Origin: Streptomyces griseocarneus
GTDB lineage: Bacteria; Actinomycetota; Actinomycetes; Streptomycetales; Streptomycetaceae
Direction: 5' to 3'
NCBI RefSeq assembly: GCF_014655595.1
Contig: NZ_BNBL01000002.1
Location: forward strand, 496,170-560,169
Length of the DNA stretch: 64,000 bases
The notes under the pieces were generated by a model. That model searched no databases, was not told where the DNA came from, and saw only the letters and a program-made list of their open reading frames with translations. Below are positions 48,869-57,593 of the stretch, in pieces (position 1 is the first letter of the stretch; each line of letters starts with the position of its first letter). The position numbers were made by a program, and so were the translations under genes.

Positions 48869-49600
48869 TCAGCCGGCGGCCGCCCGTACGAGCCTGAGGT
48901 ACCGGTTCCAGTCCCAGTGCGGGCCGGGGTCGGTGTGGTCCGTGCCCGGCACCTCGGAATGGGCGACGATGTGGGTGCGGTCCACCGGGATCGCGTAGCG
49001 GGCGCAGATCCCGGCCGTGAGCCGGGCCGAGGCCGTGTACATCGCGTCCGTGAAGCCGTCGGGCCGGTCCACGTACCCCTCGTGCTCGATGCCGACGCTG
49101 CGCTCGTTGAACGCGCGGTTCCCGGAGTGGAAGGCCACGTCCAGCTCGCGGACGGTCTGTGCGACGACCCCGTCCTTGCGCACCACGTAATGGGCGGCCG
49201 CCTTGTGCAGGGGGTCGCGGAAGACCTGGAGGGCATCGCCGTAACTGCCCTGGACCACGTGGACGACCACCCGGTCGACGGCGTAGTCGAGCGGCCGGTC
49301 CGCCCGCCGCCAGTTCGCCGAGGACGCGGCGACCCATGTGGCACCGGGGTGATCGAGCTCGCCGTCCGTACGCGGTCTCTCCCGCCCGGACGTACGCCAC
49401 CACCACCGCAGGAGCCCGTCCCGTCCCGCGTATCCCGCCACGCCCGCTGCCACCACGGCGCCGCCACCGATCAGCACCGCGCGCCGGCCGATGCCGCGCT
49501 GCCGTTCCCGTTCCCGTTCGCGTTCCGGGTCCTGCTCCACCTCATGCCCCCAGGATCCTGGTGTGCCCGCGTCATGACCGACAACGCGTGAGGTGGTCAT
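48869..49600 (-). CDS. N-acetylmuramoyl-L-alanine amidase (Amidase_2), membrane-anchored
   Basis: A peptidoglycan amidase-like protein of about 243 residues. The N-terminus carries a coiled-charged run (PERERERERQRGIGRR), then a hydrophobic segment (AVLIGGGAVVAAGVAGYAG) with preceding twin arginine, so it is membrane-anchored or Tat-exported. The catalytic domain has zinc-ligand histidines in VVVHVVQG and VAHSEVPGTDHTDPG and the conserved HYVVRKDGVVAQ segment. Such enzymes cut the bond between muramic acid and the stem peptide. The start could be ATG 49600 or a later GTG near residue 20. It is divergent from the hypothetical membrane protein at 49706. Confidence 0.85.
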   Translation of the reverse strand: MTTSRVVGHDAGTPGSWGHEVEQDPERERERERQRGIGRRAVLIGGGAVVAAGVAGYAGRDGLLRWWWRTSGRERPRTDGELDHPGATWVAASSANWRRADRPLDYAVDRVVVHVVQGSYGDALQVFRDPLHKAAAHYVVRKDGVVAQTVRELDVAFHSGNRAFNERSVGIEHEGYVDRPDGFTDAMYTASARLTAGICARYAIPVDRTHIVAHSEVPGTDHTDPGPHWDWNRYLRLVRAAAG

Positions 49601-49687
49601 GACGGTTCCGGCCGTGCCGGTGAGGACCCGTGAGTACACCTACTCAGATCCGATTGAGCACCTGGTCGCTGCCGGCGATCCCGCTTG

Positions 49688-49707
49688 ATGAGGTGGAATC
49701 ACCTCAT
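49688..49707 (+). promoter_or_regulatory. Hairpin covering the ribosome binding site and start codon
   Basis: ATGAGGTG (49688-49695) and CACCTCAT (49700-49707) are perfect 8-bp arms with loop GAAT. The left arm contains GAGGTG, the probable ribosome binding site, and the right arm contains the first two bases of the start ATG at 49706. In RNA this would hide both, so translation may be gated. Confidence 0.6.
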
Positions 49708-50770
49708 GGAGAAACACCCGCCCCAGAAGTCGACTCTCGTACCGGCAGAGACCGAAGACGCCCCGGCCGCCCCGACGAGCCGCAAGACGATCGTGCGGCG
49801 CTGGCTCATCGGCGTGACCGCGGCCGGAGCCCTCTGCTGGACGTTCTCAGTCGTGTTCGAATTCTTCGAGAACCTCGGGGGCGGACCCGTACGGTCGGCG
49901 GCGGACTTCCGCAAGCAGGACATCAGGACCCGGGAGGCCGGCCGGCAGACCATCGGCGACCTGCGGCCGGGCACCACCGACCGCGGCTGGATACACGAAG
50001 AGGGCAGCACCTCCTGCGTCGACGACCTGGGGTTCGACAGCGGCAGTGTGACCAGGAAGCAGCCCCGCTACGAATGGAAGCTCCGCTACGCCGGCAAGGC
50101 CGACTACCTGGCGGACCTGGACAAGCTCCGCAGCTCCTGGGAGCACCGCGGCTGGAAGACCCACGACAAGCCGCCGCCCGAGCCCCTCAACTCCCACGAC
50201 AAGACCCCGCGCTGGCCGGGCATCCGCACCACCGACGACCACGGCGTCACGATCGCCGTCGGCATCGACGGCTACACGGGCAGCCCCACCCTGTCGACCG
50301 ACGGCGGCTGCATCCGCTACGACCTCGACGACCGGGTCGCCGCGCGCAAGCGCACGGGAGCCACCGACAGCAAGCACCCGGGCCGCCAGGGCACCGTCAC
50401 CTACGCCGACGGCGTCCAGGTCACCATCGGCCCCGTCCAGTCCGTCACCCCGACCCCGGAACTGACGGGTGACGCCACACCGCCCGCGCACGCCTACCGC
50501 GTGCCCGTCACGGTGAAAAATCGCAGCGGCGCTCCGGTGGAACTGCGCAGCCACGACATGGGCAGCTACGAGGGGGCGAACCCGGGCGTGCAACGACTCA
50601 CCAGTTACCCCAGTGAGCTCTCCTCGGGCGGACCGGACCGGGTGTCGGAAGGCAGCACGACGCGCCTGGAGTACGTGTTCACGGCGGAGACCGAACCGTC
50701 CCGCCTGGAGCTCACGTACGGCCCGGGCGAGTTCCACGCGCCCTCTACGTGGGAGCTCTCCATTCCGTAG
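49706..50770 (+). CDS. Membrane-anchored protein, function unknown (354 aa)
   Basis: One membrane helix near residues 32-52 (RWLIGVTAAGALCWTFSVVF) separates a short cytoplasmic tail from a large outer domain. The outer part starts with a helical segment and continues with several beta-strand repeats (RYEWKLRYAGKADYLADLDKL, then GVTIAVGIDGYTGSPTLSTDGGC). It ends in an Ig-like strand-rich stretch (PVTVKNRSGAPVELRSHDMG). Cysteines at about 105 and 205 may pair. No domain is recognised. ATG 49706 is chosen; the frame opens at 49685. The hairpin over its start suggests translational control. Confidence 0.8.
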   Translation: MEKHPPQKSTLVPAETEDAPAAPTSRKTIVRRWLIGVTAAGALCWTFSVVFEFFENLGGGPVRSAADFRKQDIRTREAGRQTIGDLRPGTTDRGWIHEEGSTSCVDDLGFDSGSVTRKQPRYEWKLRYAGKADYLADLDKLRSSWEHRGWKTHDKPPPEPLNSHDKTPRWPGIRTTDDHGVTIAVGIDGYTGSPTLSTDGGCIRYDLDDRVAARKRTGATDSKHPGRQGTVTYADGVQVTIGPVQSVTPTPELTGDATPPAHAYRVPVTVKNRSGAPVELRSHDMGSYEGANPGVQRLTSYPSELSSGGPDRVSEGSTTRLEYVFTAETEPSRLELTYGPGEFHAPSTWELSIP

Positions 50771-50790
50771 CACCCGGCCCCGCGCCGGAG

Positions 50791-52005
50791 TCACCCGGCA
50801 GCTTCGACGAGCAGATGGCGGGGGCCGCGCAGTACCTGGTTGGTCCGGTACGGGGGCGGGTCTTCCACCAGGCGGAGGTCGCCGAGGCGGGGCAGCAGGG
50901 TGGTCAGGGCGATCTGTGTCTCGAGGCGGGCGAGCGGGGCGCCGAAGCAGCTGTGGATGCCGCTGCCGAAGCCCAGGTGCTGGTTGTCGGGGCGGGTGAT
51001 GTCGAAGCGGTCGGGCTCGGCGAAGCGCAGGGGGTCGCGGTTGCCGGAGGCGAGGACGAGGATCAGCGGGGCACCCTGGGGGATGGTCACGCCGGAGACC
51101 TCGATGTCGGCCAGTGGGGTGCGCTGGGGCAGCATCTGGACGGGTGGTTCGTAGCGCAGCAGTTCCTCGACGGCCTGGGGCATCAGCGCCGGATCGTCGC
51201 GCAGCCGGGCGAGCGCGTCGGGGTGGCGCAGCAGGGTGAGGACGCCGTTGGTGATGAGGTTGACCGTCGTCTCGTGTCCGGCGATGAGCAGGAGAACCGA
51301 CGTGGTCATCAGCTCGATCGGGTTCAGGGAGCCCTCGGGACCCTCGTCGTTGACGAGGGCGGAGAGCATGTCGCCGGTGGGGTGGCCGCGCCTGCTCTCG
51401 GCGAGTTCTCCCAGGTACAGCGCCATCGCCCGGCGGGCCTCCGTCGCGGAGCGCAGGCGCTGCTCGGGGTCTTCGTCCGGTGTGGCGTCGAAGCCGGCGA
51501 CGATGCTGTCCGACCAGGTGCGGAACCGTGGTTCGTCCTCGGACGGCACGCCCAGCAGGCGGCAGATGACGGTGACGGGAAGCGGGTAGGCGAAGTCGTC
51601 GACGACGTCGATCCGCTTCCCGTCGGCGAAGCCGTCGGCCAGTTCACCGGCGATCCGGGTGATCTCGCCCCGCAGGGCGTCGACGCGGCCGGGGGAGTGC
51701 GGCGGGCCGAAGGGCCGCATCGCCAGCCGGCGCAGCCGGTCGTGTTCGGGGTCGTCGAGCCCGATGAACGCCGGCGGTACGTCGTCCTGCCCGGGGCCCA
51801 GGGCGTCCGGGACGGTGCGGCGACGACGGTCCGAGCTGATCCGCGGGTCGTGGAGCAGCGCGGCGATCTCGTCGTACGTGCCGACCAGGTAGCTGCCGTC
51901 GTCCTGGCGCACGGCGCCGTGTTCGCGCAGTTCGGCGTAGAGGGGGTAGGGGTCGGCGCGACTGGCGTAGTCGGCGATCCGCCGGAACAGCGTCTCCGTG
52001 GACAT
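50791..52005 (-). CDS. Cytochrome P450
   Basis: The 404-residue bacterial P450 has the heme-cysteine motif FGSGIHSCFGAPLAR, the oxygen-binding I-helix segment LLIAGHETTVNLI (with the conserved acid-alcohol pair replaced by HETT) and the ExxR helix in LPRLGDLRLVE region preceded by PQRTPLADIEV. It hydroxylates a small molecule using electrons from its own ferredoxin. It is the third gene of a leftward operon, with the ferredoxin reductase 45 bp upstream and the ferredoxin before it. Substrate unknown; the family resembles macrolide or terpene hydroxylases but no cluster partner is visible. Confidence 0.95.
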   Translation of the reverse strand: MSTETLFRRIADYASRADPYPLYAELREHGAVRQDDGSYLVGTYDEIAALLHDPRISSDRRRRTVPDALGPGQDDVPPAFIGLDDPEHDRLRRLAMRPFGPPHSPGRVDALRGEITRIAGELADGFADGKRIDVVDDFAYPLPVTVICRLLGVPSEDEPRFRTWSDSIVAGFDATPDEDPEQRLRSATEARRAMALYLGELAESRRGHPTGDMLSALVNDEGPEGSLNPIELMTTSVLLLIAGHETTVNLITNGVLTLLRHPDALARLRDDPALMPQAVEELLRYEPPVQMLPQRTPLADIEVSGVTIPQGAPLILVLASGNRDPLRFAEPDRFDITRPDNQHLGFGSGIHSCFGAPLARLETQIALTTLLPRLGDLRLVEDPPPYRTNQVLRGPRHLLVEAAG

Positions 52006-52050
52006 GTGCGCGAGCTCCTCGTCGGTGGTGCTGCGTCGGTGGTGCTGCTG

Positions 52051-53421
52051 TCAGCCGCCCGGGCGCACCAGGGTGAGGCGCCGGTCCGGCAGGTGTCCGG
52101 TGAGGGCGACGGTGGGGCCGTGCGAGAGGACCTTCGGATCCGGTACGTCGGAGGGGACGGGCGCGGCCGGCTCGGGCCCGTCGGCGGCCCCGGGGCCGGG
52201 CGGGAACGGCGCCGCCGTCTCGATCATGCGCCGGTAGTGCTCCAGCCACTTGGCCCGGTTCACGCTGACGGCGGCGGTGACGCGTCCCCGGTAGCCGTAG
52301 ACCGCGACCAGTCGTCCTTCCTCCGGCGACCCCTGGGCGAGGACCACCTGGTCGGAGAAGGTCGGCACGCCGACCGACTTGATGTTGAGGCCGAACTGGC
52401 TGGACCAGAAGACGGGCACCGCCAGGTGCGGGCGCCGGTGCGGGCCGGCGCTGATCATGTTGTGGGCCGCCACCTCGGCCTGTGCGACCGCGTTGCCCCA
52501 GTGCTCCAGGGACAGCATCTGGTACTCGAACAGCGGATGCGGGAAACGGGCCACGTCACCGGCGACGAAGATGTCGTCGGTGACGATCCCGTACATGTCG
52601 AAGGCCCGGCATCCCGCGTCGCACGCCACACCCCGCGGCCCCGCGGCGAGCCCCGAATCCGCCAGCCACTCGGTGTTGCGGACCGCGCCCAGTGCGATCA
52701 CGGCGACATCGGCGTCGATCCGGCTGCCGTCGGAGAACTCGGCACCGGTGAGCCGGCCGCCGTCCCCCTTCAGTGCGGTGACCGTCACCCCACAGCGCAG
52801 GTCGACGCCGTGGGCCCGTTGCAGCCTCGCCGCGAAGGTGCCGAGCGCGCCGCCCAGAGCGCCGACGAGAGGTGCCGGACCGCGCTCGGCGACGGTCACC
52901 TCGATGCCGCGCTCCCGGCAGACCGAGGCGATCTCCGAGCCGGTGAACCCGGCTCCGATCACCAGGACCCGCCGCGGCCCGGCGTCGAACCGTTCGGCGA
53001 GGCGGCTCGCGTCGTCGCGCGTCCGCACCGTGAACACCCCGTCCAGGCGCGCCGCATCGGCGTCCGGCCAGGGCCGGGCCCGCGTCCCGGTGGCGATCAG
53101 CAGCCGGTCGAACGGCAGGTGCTCGCCGTTCGCCAGCAGCACCTTCTTGCCGTCCGGGTCCAGGCCGCTGGCCCGTACGCCGAGCTTCCAGTGCGCCTCC
53201 ACGGCCCGCCGCCGCGGCAGCCCGACGTCGTCCGCCCGTACCCGGCCCAGGAGCACCTGCTTGGTCAAGGGCGGCCTGTCGTACGGAGGGTGGGGTTCCT
53301 CCCCGACCAGCGTCAGCTCGCCGCGGAACCCCTCGTCGCGCAGCGTCTCCGCCGCGCGGAGCCCGGCCAGCGACGCGCCGACGATGACGATCCGGCCGTC
53401 GGAGCGCGGTTCAGCCGGCAT
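52051..53421 (-). CDS. Ferredoxin reductase (FAD/NADH-dependent)
   Basis: A 456-residue FAD enzyme of the putidaredoxin-reductase type. VIVGASLAGLRAAE and VLVIGAGFTGSEIASV are the two dinucleotide-binding loops. FVAGDVARFPHP is the C-terminal FAD motif, and the rest is a typical reductase fold with a C-terminal beta domain. It passes electrons from NADH to the ferredoxin encoded just upstream. ATG 53421 overlaps the ferredoxin stop by 11 bp, so the two are translationally coupled, and the frame open further upstream is not used. The C-terminal extension (about 70 residues, Pro/Ala-rich) is unusual. Confidence 0.95.
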   Translation of the reverse strand: MPAEPRSDGRIVIVGASLAGLRAAETLRDEGFRGELTLVGEEPHPPYDRPPLTKQVLLGRVRADDVGLPRRRAVEAHWKLGVRASGLDPDGKKVLLANGEHLPFDRLLIATGTRARPWPDADAARLDGVFTVRTRDDASRLAERFDAGPRRVLVIGAGFTGSEIASVCRERGIEVTVAERGPAPLVGALGGALGTFAARLQRAHGVDLRCGVTVTALKGDGGRLTGAEFSDGSRIDADVAVIALGAVRNTEWLADSGLAAGPRGVACDAGCRAFDMYGIVTDDIFVAGDVARFPHPLFEYQMLSLEHWGNAVAQAEVAAHNMISAGPHRRPHLAVPVFWSSQFGLNIKSVGVPTFSDQVVLAQGSPEEGRLVAVYGYRGRVTAAVSVNRAKWLEHYRRMIETAAPFPPGPGAADGPEPAAPVPSDVPDPKVLSHGPTVALTGHLPDRRLTLVRPGG

Positions 53422-53620
53422 CGGCGCCTGCCTGCTCGCCGACGAGGATGGCCTGGACGGGGCATGCCGTCGCGGCCTTGCGGACACGGTCGAGCTGATC
53501 GTCGGGAACGGCCGGTGAGTACGCCAGCGCCTCCTCACCGTGCAGCGCGAACACCTGGGGGGCGAGGAACGCGCACTGGGCGTAGCCCTGGCAGCGATTG
53601 AGGTCGACAACGATCTGCAT
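53411..53620 (-). CDS. Ferredoxin ([3Fe-4S]-type) for the P450
   Basis: A 69-residue iron-sulphur protein. CQGYAQC at residues 10-16 and ACPVQAI near residue 52 give the three-cysteine pattern of [3Fe-4S] P450 ferredoxins (Cys-x5-Cys with a distant Cys-Pro). It is the first gene of the leftward redox operon. The unit is self-sufficient: ferredoxin, reductase and P450 in a 2.8-kb block. The promoter would lie in the 157-bp spacer (53621-53777) toward the secreted RelA-like gene. Confidence 0.9.
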   Translation of the reverse strand: MQIVVDLNRCQGYAQCAFLAPQVFALHGEEALAYSPAVPDDQLDRVRKAATACPVQAILVGEQAGADAG

Positions 53621-53777
53621 CCCGGCCCGTCCGCTCCTCGCTCCGCACCACCCGCACCACTCGTCATCCCCGTCCTATGACGTACCGGGGGAGGGCGCGA
53701 GCGGGGTTGCTCCGGCGGGGTGACGGGAGGGGGAGCCGGGGCGCTTCACGCGCGTGTCCGCGCCCCGGCCGCCCTGC

Positions 53778-54575
53778 TCATCCGACCGGGGCGGCCGGGG
53801 CGGAGCGCGCGGGGGCCGGGGCGGAGAGGCGGTCGGCGCCCTGCGGGACGGGGACGGCGGCGAAGATCGCGTCCTGCTGCTCCTGGAGCTCCCGGGCCCG
53901 TTCCGGGGTGGTGCTCGGCAGTCGCTGCTCCTCGTACAGCTTGTGCGTGACCTCCTGCGCGTTCTTGCTCGCCGGGGTGTGGAACTGGACCTCGAAGAGG
54001 TGCCCGCTGCCCGGCGCCCGCCAGGCGGAGTTGATGGCCCGGTAGCCCTTGGCGCGGGCCCAGGTGTTGGACCACTTGGCGTTCTCGACGCCCCACGCGG
54101 ACAGCAGGTGCGAGGCGATGGTGACGCCGGCGGTGTAGCGGGCGTCGGGCCATTGCAGGGTGTAGCGCACGGAGTCCTTGATGTCGGCCAGCGCCTCGTT
54201 CACGTTCTGGCCGGGGTGTTCCTTCATGGCCGTGGCGACCTTGCGCTTGAGCGAGTCCGGTGACTTCAGCCGGTGATCGAAGCCGACCAGCTCCGCCGAG
54301 CTCAGCCGCGCCGCGGCCCGTACCCGCGGGCTGATGGAGCGCTCGGCCCTCCTCGCCTGATCGGCGAACGCGTCCACGCGCGCGTTGTCCGCGGCGTTGA
54401 GCGTCAGGCCGCCTTCGCCCTGCCACCCACCCCCGTCCCCGTCCCCCGCCCTGGCGGCCTGGGCCGTCGTGCCGGCCATGGGCGCGGCCTGGACGCCGGG
54501 AGCCGCTCCCAGGCCGAGTGCCACGGCCAGCGCGGCCGCGGCCACGGTGCGGGACGTCATGGTGAGGATGTTCAT
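53778..54575 (-). CDS. Secreted RelA/SpoT-like protein, ATP nucleotide 3'-pyrophosphokinase type
   Basis: A 265-residue exported protein. Residues 1-30 form a signal peptide (TVAAAALAVALGLGAAPGVQA). The folded part carries a RelA/SpoT synthetase pattern: HRLKSPDSLKRKV (basic triphosphate loop), DIKDSVRYTL (Asp/Arg core), KGYRAINSAW (ring-stacking Tyr) and FEVQFHT with Glu195 and Gln197. Streptomycetes are known to secrete an ATP nucleotide 3'-pyrophosphokinase (S. morookaensis) that makes pppApp from nucleotides outside the cell, and this looks like that family. It lacks the hydrolase domain and regulatory domains of RelA. ATG 54575 starts the signal peptide. Monocistronic. Confidence 0.75.
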   Translation of the reverse strand: MNILTMTSRTVAAAALAVALGLGAAPGVQAAPMAGTTAQAARAGDGDGGGWQGEGGLTLNAADNARVDAFADQARRAERSISPRVRAAARLSSAELVGFDHRLKSPDSLKRKVATAMKEHPGQNVNEALADIKDSVRYTLQWPDARYTAGVTIASHLLSAWGVENAKWSNTWARAKGYRAINSAWRAPGSGHLFEVQFHTPASKNAQEVTHKLYEEQRLPSTTPERARELQEQQDAIFAAVPVPQGADRLSAPAPARSAPAAPVG

Positions 54576-54758
54576 GGGCGTTCGTGGTTCCTCTCTCGGA
54601 AGGCGGTCTCGGGGTGCCGTCGGTGCCGGCTGCCGGCAACGACGCACTCCACCAACGAGGAGGACGTGGCTCTGTGATCATGGGAGTCTTCGGGCGGCGG
54701 GTTTTGTCCGGATCACATCGGTGGATGGCCGGATGTCCCCATCCCGGGTCCGAGGCCC

Positions 54759-55478
54759 TCAGGAGAGGTGGAGCTCCGTGCACGCCGGGCCGTGCTGCGA
54801 CTTGATCTCGCACTTCAGATCAGTGGACTGGTCCGGATTGACGGCCGACAGGGCGACCACCGAGGTGCCTGCCGGAGGGGCGAACGGAATGTCGACCCGC
54901 TGAGCGATCTCGCCCTGTTCGTCAGGCCTGAGGATGCTCCAGTAGAGGTCCGTGTTCTTGCCGGAGGGGGCGTCCTCCGGTGTCACGGACACGACGATGT
55001 GTGACCACTTCTGGACTCCGTCGGCGTGCACTTCGAAGTGCAGCCGCTGGTTGGGGCGAGGACCCTCGAGCCTGAGATCGGTGATCGTCGGGCGTCCGTT
55101 CCCTCCCGCGGCCTGGGCGGCCCCGACCACGGCGATGCTCAGGGAGGCCATGTAGAAGACCACCCCGAGGACGAGGACGCCGGTCTCCCAGAGGACTCCG
55201 CGCCCGGTGGGACGGATGAGCAGGGCGGCGATGCTGCAGACGATGGCGATGATGGCGCAGAGGGACGCCACGTAGATGGGCCACGAGCGGTTGTTGAGGG
55301 CGACGAAGACGAACTTGCTGTTGAGGCCCAGGGTCGTCATGATGCCGGCCACCGCCACCAGCGCGCCCGCCAGGATCTTGGCCACGTCGTCCAGGCGCTT
55401 GCCCACGGCGGCCTGGATCTCGTCGAGGCCGGGCGCGGCCGGTCCCGTCGAGGGGGGAGGGCCCTTCGTACCGCTCAC
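54759..55478 (-). CDS. Membrane protein with large outer domain, function unknown
   Basis: The 239-residue protein has a 25-residue polar N-terminus, three hydrophobic segments (residues about 33-52, 68-88 and 97-117), then an outer domain of about 110 residues with beta strands (RLHFEVHADGVQKWSHIVVSVTPEDAPS). Cysteines at 221 and 230 may pair. No family is recognised. ATG 55478 starts after the neighbouring SnoaL gene with 34 bp between, on the same strand, so they may share a transcript. Function unknown. Confidence 0.7.
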   Translation of the reverse strand: MSGTKGPPPSTGPAAPGLDEIQAAVGKRLDDVAKILAGALVAVAGIMTTLGLNSKFVFVALNNRSWPIYVASLCAIIAIVCSIAALLIRPTGRGVLWETGVLVLGVVFYMASLSIAVVGAAQAAGGNGRPTITDLRLEGPRPNQRLHFEVHADGVQKWSHIVVSVTPEDAPSGKNTDLYWSILRPDEQGEIAQRVDIPFAPPAGTSVVALSAVNPDQSTDLKCEIKSQHGPACTELHLS

Positions 55479-55512
55479 GCGCGCACCCGTCCTCCGCGCT
55501 CCGGCGGTCTCC

Positions 55513-55944
55513 CTACGCGTCCGGTCCGAGCGGCGGGACGACGTCGAGCTGCTGGAGGAAGGACAGGAGGTCCTTGTCGGACCACTTCTCCGCGAGCTTG
55601 CCGTTCTCGATGCGGTGGATCACCGTCGCCGTCATCTCCAGCTGGTGTCCCGTGGCGGGAATGCCGGGCAGATCGCCCTCGTGGACGCCGCGGCAGAGCA
55701 GTCTCGTGACCACCTTGTCGCCTTCCGCGACCTGGTCCTGGATCTCGTGGGTGCCGGGAGTCGCCTCCCAGAAGAGCCGGAAGACCTGCCGCAGGCCCTC
55801 GAGGCCGGACGCGAAGCCCGGGAACGGCGGCGGGGAGTGGTCGAGGTAGTCCTCGGCGACGAGCTCGTCGAGGGCGTCCACGTTGCCCTTGTCGATCTCC
55901 TCGTAGAAGCGGCGGACGAGCTTCTTGTTCTCCTCGATGGACAT
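55513..55944 (-). CDS. SnoaL-like polyketide cyclase-fold protein
   Basis: A 143-residue cone-shaped alpha+beta barrel of the SnoaL/NTF2 family: SIEENKKLVRRFYEEIDKGNVDALDELVAEDYLDHSP at the N-terminus, then GLEGLRQVFRLFWEATPGTHEI and a strand-rich end (LEMTATVIHRIENGKLAEKW). Members cyclise polyketides or hydrolyse esters, or are binding proteins; the catalytic residues vary too much to decide. ATG 55944 is chosen over 55992, the extra residues being Arg-rich. No polyketide gene is nearby. Confidence 0.85.
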   Translation of the reverse strand: MSIEENKKLVRRFYEEIDKGNVDALDELVAEDYLDHSPPPFPGFASGLEGLRQVFRLFWEATPGTHEIQDQVAEGDKVVTRLLCRGVHEGDLPGIPATGHQLEMTATVIHRIENGKLAEKWSDKDLLSFLQQLDVVPPLGPDA

Positions 55945-56153
55945 GGGCAGGACACCGACCCTTCTCCGCGCTTCCGCGACCCGCCCGGGCACCTGCGAAA
56001 CGTGCCGGGACGAGGCGAAGTCTGCCCGGTGGGCGGGCCGGCGGTCGGCGACGCGCGCGGGCGGGCGGCGAGATCACCCGCCCGGCGCGACCACCGGCCG
56101 GCCGGGCGACCCCGCCGCGGGCCCACGGCCCGTGGCAGCTCCTAGGGCGTGTC

Positions 56154-57422
56154 CTAGCGGGCCTGCTGCTCGTACCCCACGAGCCGGACGCAGACGGCGA
56201 GTCCCTCGATCGCCTGCTCCAGCTCCGCGAGCTTCGGGTAGCTGGGGGCGATCCGGATGACCGCGTCGCGCGGGTCGTCGCCGTACGGGTGCGTGGCGCC
56301 GGCCGGGGTGAGCACGATGCCCGCCTCGGCGGCTCGGCGTACGACCTCCTTGGCGCAGCCGTCCGGCACCTCGAGGGTCACGAAGTAGCCGCCCTTGGGC
56401 GAGGTCCAGGTCGCGAGCCCGGTCCCGCCGAGTTCGGCGTCCAGGATCCGCGCGACCGCCTCGAACTTGGGCTGCAGCAGGGCGCGCTGACGCTCCATGT
56501 GGGCCCGCAGGCCGTCGGCGTCCCGCAGGAAGAGGACGTGCCGCAGCTGGTTGACCTTGTCGGGGCCGATCGACCGCTTGGCGTTGTTGCCGAGCAGCCA
56601 CTGCACGTTCGCGGGAGAGGAGCCGAAGAAGGCGACGCCCGCGCCCGCCGCGGTGATCTTCGAGGTGGAGCCGAACACGAACACCCGGTCCGGGTTCCCG
56701 GCCTCGGCGCAGGCGGCGAGCAGGTCGGCGATCCCGACGGGCTCGTCGGTGAGGTGGTGGACGGCGTAGGCGTTGTCCCAGAAGATCCGGAAGTCGGGCG
56801 CGGCGGTGCTCATCGTGGCGAGCCGCGCCACGGTCGCGTCGCTGTAGACGGCGCCGTCCGGGTTGCTGTACTTCGGCACGCACCAGATGCCCTTGATCGC
56901 CGGGTCCTCGGCGACGAGGCGCTCCACGACCTCCATGTCGGGGCCCTCGGCGGTCATCGGCACCGGGATCATGTCGATGCCGAACCGCTCGCAGAGCGCG
57001 AAGTGCCGGTCGTAGCCGGGCACCGGGCACAGGAACGCGATCCGCTCCTGCTCCACCCAGCGCGAGCCGGCGCCCGGCAGCACGCTCAGCAGGGCGTGCA
57101 CCAGGCAGTCGTGCATCAGCTCGAGGCTGGAGTTCCCGGCCGCGAGCAGCTGGCCGGCCGGCACCTGGAGCGCCTCGGCGAAGATCTCCCGGAGCTCGGG
57201 CAGCCCCTGCAGCCCGCCGTAGTTGCGCACGTCCGTGCCGTCGGCGGAGGTGTGCCGGCCGCCGGGCAGGCTCAGCAGCTCCTCGGACAGGTCGAGCTGC
57301 TCCGGTGCCGGCTTGCCCCGGGTGAGGTCGAGCGCGAGCCCGCGTGCCGCGAGGTCCCGGTAGTCCTGGCGGGCCCGCTCGAGGAGCCCGGTCAGGGCAT
57401 CGGGGCTCAGCTCGGTGGTCAT
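56154..57422 (-). CDS. PLP aminotransferase, aspartate aminotransferase family
   Basis: The 422-residue fold-type I enzyme has LSLPGGRHTSADGTDVRNYGG at the cofactor entrance and the PLP lysine in FVFGSTSKITAAGAGVAFFG. Asp and Tyr positions in DNAYAVHHL and the conserved Arg near the end support a dicarboxylate substrate. The pattern resembles the actinobacterial AspT-type (group Ic) aspartate aminotransferases rather than AspC. ATG 57422 begins MTTELSPDAL. Probably monocistronic and metabolic; the spacer to the divergent aldehyde dehydrogenase holds an AT-rich promoter. Confidence 0.9.
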   Translation of the reverse strand: MTTELSPDALTGLLERARQDYRDLAARGLALDLTRGKPAPEQLDLSEELLSLPGGRHTSADGTDVRNYGGLQGLPELREIFAEALQVPAGQLLAAGNSSLELMHDCLVHALLSVLPGAGSRWVEQERIAFLCPVPGYDRHFALCERFGIDMIPVPMTAEGPDMEVVERLVAEDPAIKGIWCVPKYSNPDGAVYSDATVARLATMSTAAPDFRIFWDNAYAVHHLTDEPVGIADLLAACAEAGNPDRVFVFGSTSKITAAGAGVAFFGSSPANVQWLLGNNAKRSIGPDKVNQLRHVLFLRDADGLRAHMERQRALLQPKFEAVARILDAELGGTGLATWTSPKGGYFVTLEVPDGCAKEVVRRAAEAGIVLTPAGATHPYGDDPRDAVIRIAPSYPKLAELEQAIEGLAVCVRLVGYEQQAR

Positions 57423-57563
57423 GGTGTGTCCTCTCGCGGGTGCGGCATCGGCGGGGGGTGGCGCCTGCCGAGAATACAAAGCGGGGCGAGGGGGCCTTGA
57501 CCTCGCCCTGGCAAGGGCCCCTGCCGGCTGCGCGCGCGGGCGGGCGAACGCCCGGGAGGAAAG

Positions 57564-57593
57564 TTGACTAGCTCAATCATTGAGGTTTACCTT
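57564..57593 (+). promoter_or_regulatory. Promoter with MarR-type inverted repeat
   Basis: TTGACT (57564-57569) and TACCTT (57588-57593), spaced by 18 bp, look like a vegetative promoter upstream of the aldehyde dehydrogenase gene. Between them lies CTCAAT-C-ATTGAG (57572-57584), perfect 6-bp arms typical of a MarR-family operator. The spacer 57555-57645 is strikingly AT-rich. Confidence 0.6.
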
